Shown piece by piece: positions 33,446 to 40,106 of a DNA stretch of 40,106 bases. The stretch is taken from positions 1 through 40,106 of the forward strand of contig CAJXFK010000010.1 in assembly GCA_913052575.1 (NCBI GenBank), read 5' to 3'. Under the pieces are notes generated by a model. It saw only the letters and a list, made by a program, of their open reading frames with translations, did no database searches and had not been told where the DNA came from. Made by a program: the position numbers and the translations under genes. Origin of the DNA: an uncultured Planctomycetaceae bacterium (lineage in GTDB: Bacteria > Planctomycetota > Planctomycetia > Pirellulales > UBA1268). The first letter of the stretch is position 1; each line of letters opens with the position of its first letter.

Positions 33446-36292
33446 CTAGGCTGAGGCGGCGTCGACCTTATCCGGATCGATTCCCAGTCTCTCAATCGCC
33501 TCGGCTACACGGTCAGCACCAATTGCCCCTTGCTTTGCCAGTTGCGATAGCGTTCCAACAACGATGCACTCGGCATCGACTTCGAAATGACGGCGTAACG
33601 GCCCGCGGGTCTCGCTCCGCCCAAAGCCGTCTGTCCCGAGGACAAAAAGCCCTCCTGGAATCCACGGATCGAGCTGCTCGGGAACTGCCCGCACATGATC
33701 ACTTGCAGCTACAAACACACCATCAGCGTCAGCAAGAGAGTCCTCCAGATAGCTCGTTCGCGGTGCATCCTCTGGATGGAGCATATTCCAACGACGGGCC
33801 TCTTGAGCCTCTCGACGCAGTTCTTTCCAACTCGTAACGCTCCAGACGGTACTATCAACACCCCATGACTCAGCCAGAATGTCGGCTGCTCGCAGGACTT
33901 CACGAAGAATGGCACCGGACCCAAAAAGATTTACATGCGGCATGGCGGACACTGACTTCTTCGCAGAAACGTCTCGAAGCTTGTACATGCCCTTCAAAAT
34001 ACCTTCCTCACAGCCGTCAGGCATCGAAGGCATTTCATAGTTTTCATTGTAAACCGTGACGTAATAGATCCAGTCCTCGCCTTTCGCAAACATACGATCC
34101 ATACCCTCGAGCATGATCACAGCAACCTCATACACAAAGGCCGGGTCATAGGCACGAACGGTCGGGTATGCCATTGCAAACAAATGACTGTGACCGTCCT
34201 GATGCTGAAGGCCTTCACCGTTTAGTGTGGTTCGTCCGGCTGTCCCACCAAACATGAAACCTCGAGCCCTCATGTCACACGCAGCCCAAATCAAGTCACC
34301 AATTCGCTGAAAACCGAACATCGAATAGTAGATAAAGAACGGAATCATCGGCACACCATGGCTGGAATAACTTGTGCCAGCTGCGACGAAGCTCGACATG
34401 CTTCCTGCTTCCGTGATGCCCTCTTCGAGAATTTGGCCATCTTTGGCTTCACGGTAGTACAACAATTGATCAGAATCGACAGGCTCATAAAGCTGACCGG
34501 TATGAGCGTAAATGCCACACTGCTTGAACAGAGGGTCCATTCCGAAGGTACGGGACTCATCTGGCACAATCGGCACAATATATTTGCCAACCGACTTGTC
34601 CTTCAAAAGCGATGCCATGAGTGTCACTGCACCTGTGGTCGTCGATACTTCACGACCAGAACTTTTCTCAATGAAGGGCCGATACTCGTCGAGACTTGGA
34701 GTCTGAAGAAGCGGAGACTTTTCAGGACGAGTGGGGATATAGCCCCCAAGTGCCTCGCGCCGCTCTCGAAGATATTGCATCTCCGGTGAATCCTCAGGTG
34801 GCTTATAAAACGGGGCTTTCGCGACCTCTTCATCGGATATCGGAATACCAAATCGCGAGCGAAACGCGCGTAACTCCTCCTCATTCAACTTTTTCTGTTG
34901 GTGCGTCACATTTCGACCTTCACCAACCTCGCCAAGCCCATAACCCTTGATCGTTTTTGCAATGACAACTGTCGGTCGGTTTGGCATATCTCGTTCATGC
35001 ACAGCCTTGTGATACGCGGCATACACTTTTTCAGGATCATGCCCTCCGCGACGAAGCTTCTTGAGTTTTTCATCTGACAGATGGGAAACCATTTCGGCCA
35101 ACTCCGGCTGATCTCCAAAGAAATGCTCTCGTATATAGCTACCGGGCATGACGACATACTTTTGGTATTGGCCATCAACAACTTCGTTCATGCGTTTGAG
35201 CAGAAGGCCTTGTTCGTCTTTTGCCAACAGTCCATCCCACTCTTCCCCCCAGATCACTTTGACCACGTTCCACCCAGCACCGCGGAAAACGCCCTCTAAT
35301 TCCTGAATAATCTTCCCATTTCCACGAACAGGACCATCGAGTCGCTGGAGATTACAGTTGATGACAAAAACCAGATTATCGAGACCTTCACGAGATGCGA
35401 GTGAAATCGCACCGAGAGTCTCTGGCTCATCGCACTCGCCGTCACCAATGAAGCACCAGATTCTTTGGCGACTCGTATCTTTGATACCACGATCTTGAAG
35501 ATACTTGTTAAATCGAGCCTGATAAATTGCCATAATAGGGCCCAGGCCCATTGAGACTGTCGGAAACTCCCAAAAATTTGGCATTAACCAAGGGTGGGGA
35601 TAACTCGAGAGCCCCCCTCCCTCCGCAAGTTCACGACGAAAATTTTCGAGATGCTTTTCTGTCAGTCGACCCTCAAGGAACGCACGTGAATAGATTCCGG
35701 GCGAAGCATGCCCCTGAAAATAAACCTGGTCACCTGAGTAGTCGTCGCCACGACCACGAATAAAGTGATTGAGGGCGACTTCATAAAGCGTTGCAGCTGA
35801 GGCGTACGTTGAAATATGCCCACCAATACTTTTATCCTCACGATTCGCCCGAACCACCATCGCCATGGCATTCCAGCGAATGATACTTTTAATCCTCCGC
35901 TCTAATTCACGATTCCCCGGAAAGGCCGGCTGACGATCCGTAGGTATGGTGTTGATATACGGCGTGGTCACAACGAACGGAATTTGAACACCTAGGCGAT
36001 AGGCCTCTTGCTCAATGGCATGAAGCAGATAAGTCGCTCTGTCGACACCACGGCTTTCCAGTACATACCGAAGAGAATCAAGCCACTCCTGAGTTTCAGT
36101 TGGATCTGCATCGACAACTGAAACCCCATCAGAGTGTTTCGGCTGCCCTCCCGCGGAACCACTAGCTTGCCCAATCGACATCTGAGTATGAATTCCGCGC
36201 GGCACAACGCCCCCGCCTGAGGCCGTTCCGGCACCAACCACCTTTACACCCGAAGACTCACCTTGGGACTGATCCAACTCAGAACTCGCCAT
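33446..36292 (-). CDS. aceE: Pyruvate dehydrogenase E1, homodimeric type
   Basis: A 948-residue single-chain E1 (E. coli AceE type, not E1-alpha/beta). The start at ATG 36292 (MASSELDQ) has GGAG 6 bases upstream; earlier ATGs at 36382, 36307 and 36304 lack one. The core begins DADPTETQEWLDSLRYVLES (about residue 61), so about 55 residues of Gly/Ser-rich sequence precede it. TPP motif GDGECDEPETLGAISLAS at 283-300, ending VINCN; GHISTYASAATLYEVALNHF is the active-site His region. It decarboxylates pyruvate and acetylates E2. Second gene of the cluster, 106 bp after the upstream E3 gene. Confidence 0.95.
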   Translation of the reverse strand: MASSELDQSQGESSGVKVVGAGTASGGGVVPRGIHTQMSIGQASGSAGGQPKHSDGVSVVDADPTETQEWLDSLRYVLESRGVDRATYLLHAIEQEAYRLGVQIPFVVTTPYINTIPTDRQPAFPGNRELERRIKSIIRWNAMAMVVRANREDKSIGGHISTYASAATLYEVALNHFIRGRGDDYSGDQVYFQGHASPGIYSRAFLEGRLTEKHLENFRRELAEGGGLSSYPHPWLMPNFWEFPTVSMGLGPIMAIYQARFNKYLQDRGIKDTSRQRIWCFIGDGECDEPETLGAISLASREGLDNLVFVINCNLQRLDGPVRGNGKIIQELEGVFRGAGWNVVKVIWGEEWDGLLAKDEQGLLLKRMNEVVDGQYQKYVVMPGSYIREHFFGDQPELAEMVSHLSDEKLKKLRRGGHDPEKVYAAYHKAVHERDMPNRPTVVIAKTIKGYGLGEVGEGRNVTHQQKKLNEEELRAFRSRFGIPISDEEVAKAPFYKPPEDSPEMQYLRERREALGGYIPTRPEKSPLLQTPSLDEYRPFIEKSSGREVSTTTGAVTLMASLLKDKSVGKYIVPIVPDESRTFGMDPLFKQCGIYAHTGQLYEPVDSDQLLYYREAKDGQILEEGITEAGSMSSFVAAGTSYSSHGVPMIPFFIYYSMFGFQRIGDLIWAACDMRARGFMFGGTAGRTTLNGEGLQHQDGHSHLFAMAYPTVRAYDPAFVYEVAVIMLEGMDRMFAKGEDWIYYVTVYNENYEMPSMPDGCEEGILKGMYKLRDVSAKKSVSAMPHVNLFGSGAILREVLRAADILAESWGVDSTVWSVTSWKELRREAQEARRWNMLHPEDAPRTSYLEDSLADADGVFVAASDHVRAVPEQLDPWIPGGLFVLGTDGFGRSETRGPLRRHFEVDAECIVVGTLSQLAKQGAIGADRVAEAIERLGIDPDKVDAASA

Positions 36293-36398
36293 TGATTTCT
36301 CCATCATGAATGATTTTTTCTTATTATCACGAAGGTTTCGATCGGCGTAAAGGTCTACCCGCAGCCAAAACGAGAGAAACAAATGCCTCAGAAACCAG
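36293..36398. other. Gap between the first lpd and aceE
   Basis: 106 bp, A/T-rich near aceE, that includes the alternative in-frame codons 36293-36382 upstream of the chosen aceE start. No terminator or promoter was recognised, so read-through from lpd is likely. Confidence 0.3.
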
Positions 36399-37820
36399 TT
36401 ATCGTGCAGAAGAAGCAGCGCGTGGACGGAAAATCTCGGTCGCCAATCCGAAGTAATTTTCAGCAGAAAAAGCCACTGTTTCCCCTAGCGTGGGGTGTGG
36501 ATGGATTGTTTCTGAAAGGTCCCTCGCAGTACAGCCCATCTCAATAGCGAGGGCACCCTCAGCAATCAATTCACCGGCACCAGATCCGACTATGCCAACA
36601 CCAAGCACCTGTTCCGTCTCAGGATCAACAAGCATTTTTGTCATACCCTCGATTCGACCAAGCGCATGAGCTCGTCCACTCGCAGCCCAAGGATATCGAC
36701 TCACCTCAATCTCTCGACCAGATAATTCGGCTTCTTGTTCAGTCAATCCAGCCCATGCGATCTCAGGGTCGGTAAAGACAACTGCCGGAATCGCCCTTGG
36801 CTCAAAAAGTGCAGGTTCACCATGAAGCGACTCAACAGCTACCTTTCCCTGATGACTTGCTCGATGTGCCAGCATCGGCTCACCACAAACGTCACCAATG
36901 GCGAGCATGTGAGAATCAGCAGTACGCTGCTGCTTATCTACCTCGACAAACCCTTTTGAATCCATGACAACATCGGTATTTTCCAACCCAATGCCATCCG
37001 AGTTTGGGCGACGACCAACAGCCACAAGAACTCGAGAAAATGTTTCTGTAGTCTGTCCTTCTGGCCCCTCAAAAGAAACGTCGACACCTTTACCGTTATC
37101 TTTTAAGCCTGTCACTTTTGTATTCAAACGAATAGCTTCGAACAGATTTCCCAATCTTTTATGAAGTGGTTTTACAAGATCACGATCAGCGCCAGGAAGA
37201 AGACTATCTGTAAGCTCAACTACTGAGACTCGAGACCCAAGTTCCGCGTACACAGTACCCATTTCTAAACCGATATATCCACCACCAACGACGAGCAGTG
37301 ACTCTGGAATATCCTCTAACTCGAGGGCTCCCGTTGAGTCCATCACTCGAGGGCTACCGATATCAAACGCCGGAATACGAGCCGGACGTGAGCCACTCGC
37401 AAGAATACAGTGATCAAATGTAATTTTCTGACTGCCAGCGTCCTGCTGAATCACCTCCAGGGTGTTTGAGGCCGTAAACATGCCTTGGCCCTGTACAACT
37501 TTCACATTTCTTCTTTTCGCAAGTTGCGCTAGGCCGCCGGTCAGGGCATCGATTACTTTTTCTTTTCGATCTCTGACTGCATCAATATCTATTTTGGGTG
37601 CCGAAAAATGCACTCCCCAATCCTGCATCTCACGGACTTCAGCGACAACGCGGCCAACGTGCAGCAATGCTTTCGATGGAATACAGCCTCGAAGCAAGCA
37701 GGTACCACCAAGCCGGGTGTCTTTTTCAACGAGCGTAACTTCCATACCGAGATCGGCGGCCATAAAAGCTGCGGCGTAGCCACCAGGGCCTCCACCCAGC
37801 ACCACGAGCGGTGCATGCAT
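36399..37820 (-). CDS. lpd: Dihydrolipoamide dehydrogenase (E3), first copy
   Basis: A 473-residue E3. FAD motif GGGPGGYAAAFMAADLG (9-25); disulfide C41/C46 in GGTCLLRGCIPSK; NAD motif GGGYIGLEMGTVYAELGSRV; ISGDVCGEPML-type second FAD motif as LAIGDVCGEPMLAHRASHQG; catalytic HPHPTLGETV near the end. First gene of the oxoacid dehydrogenase cluster, directly upstream of aceE, so it most likely serves pyruvate dehydrogenase. The start ATG 37820 follows AAGGAG at 8 bases, a strong site. Divergent from the HTTM gene; their promoters share the gap 37821-37956. CLLRGC replaces the more usual CLNVGC spacing residues but keeps both cysteines. Confidence 0.96.
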   Translation of the reverse strand: MHAPLVVLGGGPGGYAAAFMAADLGMEVTLVEKDTRLGGTCLLRGCIPSKALLHVGRVVAEVREMQDWGVHFSAPKIDIDAVRDRKEKVIDALTGGLAQLAKRRNVKVVQGQGMFTASNTLEVIQQDAGSQKITFDHCILASGSRPARIPAFDIGSPRVMDSTGALELEDIPESLLVVGGGYIGLEMGTVYAELGSRVSVVELTDSLLPGADRDLVKPLHKRLGNLFEAIRLNTKVTGLKDNGKGVDVSFEGPEGQTTETFSRVLVAVGRRPNSDGIGLENTDVVMDSKGFVEVDKQQRTADSHMLAIGDVCGEPMLAHRASHQGKVAVESLHGEPALFEPRAIPAVVFTDPEIAWAGLTEQEAELSGREIEVSRYPWAASGRAHALGRIEGMTKMLVDPETEQVLGVGIVGSGAGELIAEGALAIEMGCTARDLSETIHPHPTLGETVAFSAENYFGLATEIFRPRAASSAR

Positions 37821-37956
37821 GAATTACTCTCCTTCAGGTTGGTCTTCGGAACGTTCTGAAACAGCTCACTCAAAAGCTAGATTCGCGTTGTTTTGGTACT
37901 TTGTTGTAGTTTCGATATCTATTTCATACAAGAAACCACTCGAAACACTCGATGTA
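37821..37956. promoter_or_regulatory. Divergent promoter region: oxoacid dehydrogenase cluster and HTTM gene
   Basis: 136 bp between the divergent starts at 37820 and 37957. It must hold the promoter for the whole six-gene cluster. No PdhR-like dyad or strong -35/-10 pair was recognised by eye. Confidence 0.35.
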
Positions 37957-39522
37957 ATGGCTTCCTCCCACCTACCCTCTGTAATTGCACGTTTGTTGGC
38001 AAGCATCCGGTCAGCAACTCAACTCGATAGAGAAAGCCTCGCCGCTTTCAGAATTGCCGCCGGAACTATCTTAGTTGCAGATGCAATTCTTCGGTGCCGC
38101 GACTTTTGGCTTTTTTTTTCACCAACAGGAATTTTCCCTCCCGGTAATCTTCTGGCATACCTAGAGCCGGGCTGCTGGTCATTAAATTTCCTGAACGAAA
38201 ACATATGGTGGCAGGGAACAATCCTCGCAACTGAAGCGATAGCTGGCCTCTCATTAATGGCCGGCTACTACTCCTCTCTCTCTTGCATCATAGCATGGGT
38301 CGCATGGACGAGCATCCTGAGACGAACAGAGCCGGCTGCAAATGCAGGCGACTTCTGGATGGCATGCCTTTTATTTTGGGGAATATTTTTACCTCTTGGC
38401 GATGCGTTTTCTCTGGACAAACGATTACAAAGTAGAAAAAAGCATGCGACATGGAGTCTCGCATCAGGAGCCTTTGTAGCCCAAGTACTCGTGGTGTATT
38501 TCTATGCTGGCATCAGCAAACTCAATGGTGACTGGCTGAACGGTTCTGCACTTGGTTACATCCTATCGGTTCATGACCATGGAACCTGGGCAGGTGAACT
38601 TCTTGGGTCGTCCAAGATAATTACATGTATGTTCACGATATTTACACTTGCTCTGGAAATAATTGGACCAATTCTTTTCCTTTTCTGTGGAAATCGTACT
38701 GTACGTCGCACCGTCGCTATTTTATTTATTTTTTTTCATATTGGTATTTGGATAAATCTAAGTGTTGGAATATTTGCCCCGATTGGTATTTCTGCATGGC
38801 TCGCACTGATGCCATGGAACCCCGGATCTCCATCATCATGTCCAGAGAAGGTTGATCAAAACAGGAGTAATGCGAAACTCATTCGGTACGCATCACCTAT
38901 CAAAAACATGACAGTGGCAATTTCCCTTTTAATTGCTGGATTATCTCTCTCTACGAATGTATTTCCAAAAACTGACACGTGTTCGTATTGGGCTTCGGTG
39001 GCCATCAACGTGATTACACTCGACCAAACATGGGGCATGTTTGGGGATGTGGGTCCACAAGAACAATGGGTCACTGGAAAAGCGACTCTTGAAGATGGCA
39101 GTGTTGTTGACTTACTGAGAGGAGGACGGCCATTTTCTGGTGTCCGTCCACAAGGCGGGTTTTCATCGCTCCCGAACCATCGGTGGCATAAGATCTTTTG
39201 GGAATTACCAAAAACACGACAAGCATCACTCCGCGAAACCATTGCTGCGGGCCTTGTTGCTGACTGGAATCGCCGCAAACCACGTACAAAAGCGGTCTGC
39301 ACCCTCGAAATCTACTACACCCAGGCCATCCACGAAGGAAAAGCCACCGCTCAAGACTTTCCGGAGTTGACCGAACAAGGTGTTCCGAAAAAATTCTCAC
39401 CAGATTCAACCCTACGAAAATGGCTTCTAGCAACGTGGCCACCCCGGAAGGCCGGATCAGGAAACCTTGACCGCTTTCTCAAAGAAACGGAGAGTCTGAG
39501 CAACAAGAAAAATTTAAATTGA
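37957..39522 (+). CDS. HTTM-domain (vitamin K-dependent carboxylase-like) membrane protein
   Basis: A 521-residue protein when started at ATG 37957 (MASSHLPSV); a longer frame from 37819 would overlap the lpd start codon. The first 300 residues are a horizontally transferred transmembrane (HTTM) domain: ESLAAFRIAAGTILVADAIL, PPGNLLAYLEPGCWSL, IIAWVAWTSILRR, LLFWGIFLPLGDAFSLD (a hallmark), LVVYFYAGISKLNGDWL and ILFLFCGNRTVRRTVAILFI. The C-terminal 200 residues are soluble, with WGMFGDVGPQEQWVTGKATL typical of bacterial members. It is related to gamma-glutamyl carboxylases but bacterial HTTM proteins have no proven substrate, and the carboxylase catalytic lysine could not be located. Confidence 0.82.
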   Translation: MASSHLPSVIARLLASIRSATQLDRESLAAFRIAAGTILVADAILRCRDFWLFFSPTGIFPPGNLLAYLEPGCWSLNFLNENIWWQGTILATEAIAGLSLMAGYYSSLSCIIAWVAWTSILRRTEPAANAGDFWMACLLFWGIFLPLGDAFSLDKRLQSRKKHATWSLASGAFVAQVLVVYFYAGISKLNGDWLNGSALGYILSVHDHGTWAGELLGSSKIITCMFTIFTLALEIIGPILFLFCGNRTVRRTVAILFIFFHIGIWINLSVGIFAPIGISAWLALMPWNPGSPSSCPEKVDQNRSNAKLIRYASPIKNMTVAISLLIAGLSLSTNVFPKTDTCSYWASVAINVITLDQTWGMFGDVGPQEQWVTGKATLEDGSVVDLLRGGRPFSGVRPQGGFSSLPNHRWHKIFWELPKTRQASLRETIAAGLVADWNRRKPRTKAVCTLEIYYTQAIHEGKATAQDFPELTEQGVPKKFSPDSTLRKWLLATWPPRKAGSGNLDRFLKETESLSNKKNLN

Positions 39523-39585
39523 CACACTCATATGCATAAGAAAAAAGTTACACTTAGAGTGGCTGAACAAATTCAGCCTGCTACT

Positions 39586-39667
<82 letters not shown>

Positions 39668-39700
39668 CTCAGCTATTATCAAAGAGCCCTATGGGAAGGA

Positions 39701-40009
39701 TCATCCGGTCATCATCCTTGAGCGAGCCAAGGCTTCTTCTGCTTCGGCTATTTTACCAGCCCGCATACAGGCAACACTTAGCGCTGTGTAGCTAAAAGGT
39801 TCATTTGGCTCTAACTCACAAACTCGTCTAGCGTACTCGACAGCCTTTTCATGTCGCTCCAATCGAGTACACCACGCCGCCAAGGCCGAATAAGCCAAGG
39901 CAAAATCGGGGTTTTTGGCGACCACTGCGTCGAGAGCAGTTACCGCCTCTTCTATTTTTCCGGTGTTTTTTAGCTCTTCTGCTGCTGCGTATGCTTCGTC
40001 TCGATCCAT
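39701..40009 (-). CDS. TPR-repeat protein
   Basis: A 102-residue protein consisting of about three tetratricopeptide repeats: AAEELKNTGKIEEAVTALDA, VAKNPDFALAYSALAAWCTR with EKAVEYARRVCELEPNE, and FSYTALSVACMRAGKIAEAE. The canonical small/Gly/Ala positions and closing ...P are visible. TPRs form a groove for protein partners; which one is unknown. The start at ATG 40009 (MDRDEAY) is preferred over a GTG at 40015 because GAGGGG lies 8 bases upstream. It stands alone, 33 bases after tRNA-Leu and convergent with it. Confidence 0.88.
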   Translation of the reverse strand: MDRDEAYAAAEELKNTGKIEEAVTALDAVVAKNPDFALAYSALAAWCTRLERHEKAVEYARRVCELEPNEPFSYTALSVACMRAGKIAEAEEALARSRMMTG

Positions 40010-40106
40010 GATCACGACCCCTCAAAATGAAGTGTTACTGCGGTAACGATACTCTGAACTAATCTTTTTTCAAAAGTTCAGGCGATTTTAGCGTTATTTT
40101 CTCCAA
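40010..40106. promoter_or_regulatory. Upstream region of the TPR gene
   Basis: 97 bp at the right edge containing the leader of the TPR gene, with GAGGGG before its ATG. No other gene or structure is visible; what drives transcription may lie beyond the edge. Confidence 0.3.

Noticed and set aside
37819-37956. N-terminal extension of the HTTM gene
   Set aside because: The extended start overlaps the lpd start codon and covers the divergent promoter; the ATG at 37957 gives the family-typical beginning.

Overview
The window reads as a chromosomal segment of a planctomycete, most likely a marine Pirellulaceae-type bacterium. Evidence from family content: a PVC-type membrane-bound dehydrogenase N-terminus, a DUF1559 pseudopilin with an H-x9-DG type C-terminus, a secreted CE15 esterase fused to DUF1080, a secreted ThuA-like protein, two proteins with the short N-terminal zinc ribbon common in this phylum, and a large membrane-anchored Ser/Thr kinase. 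Base composition is moderate and genes are short-operon or single. There is no rRNA operon, CRISPR array or intact mobile element.

Layout. 1-934: 5' part of a PVC dehydrogenase, running off the left edge (minus). 1108-5801: two-gene heavy-metal RND efflux operon (adaptor with a His-rich repeat, then CusA/CzcA-type pump; minus). 6015-6986: DUF1559 pseudopilin (minus). 7243-8853: outer-membrane porin (plus). 8854-9595: gene-poor. 9596-14309: small housekeeping and unknown genes (small hypothetical, YbgC-like thioesterase, double-ACT protein, a divergent pair of zinc-ribbon proteins, an HD phosphohydrolase, a mini c-type cytochrome). 14580-16811: receptor-like kinase. 17046-21698: HdeD-like membrane protein, CE15-DUF1080 fusion, ThuA-like protein and a putative beta-barrel transporter. 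21920-23748: Sfp-type phosphopantetheinyl transferase and a SAM methyltransferase whose best start may be an ATT codon. 23749-25838: accessory-looking stretch with one unknown protein behind a promoter/palindrome/hairpin leader, next to tRNA-Arg(UCU). 25967-37820: a six-gene minus-strand cluster encoding both 2-oxoacid dehydrogenase complexes, in transcription order lpd, aceE, aceF, sucA, sucB, lpd. 37957-40106: HTTM membrane protein, tRNA-Leu(UAG), TPR protein.

How the genes work together. The cluster at 25967-37820 supplies all subunits of pyruvate dehydrogenase (E1 homodimeric type, E2, E3) and 2-oxoglutarate dehydrogenase (E1, E2, E3), linking glycolysis to and through the TCA cycle, each complex with its own E3 gene. 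The efflux pair would expel metal ions but has no outer-membrane channel gene here. The esterase fusion and ThuA-like protein fit secreted polysaccharide degradation. The most unusual stretch is 23749-25838, which combines an unknown gene, a candidate operator, a structured leader, and tRNA-like and decayed-frame remnants; the evidence for a new system there is suggestive only.
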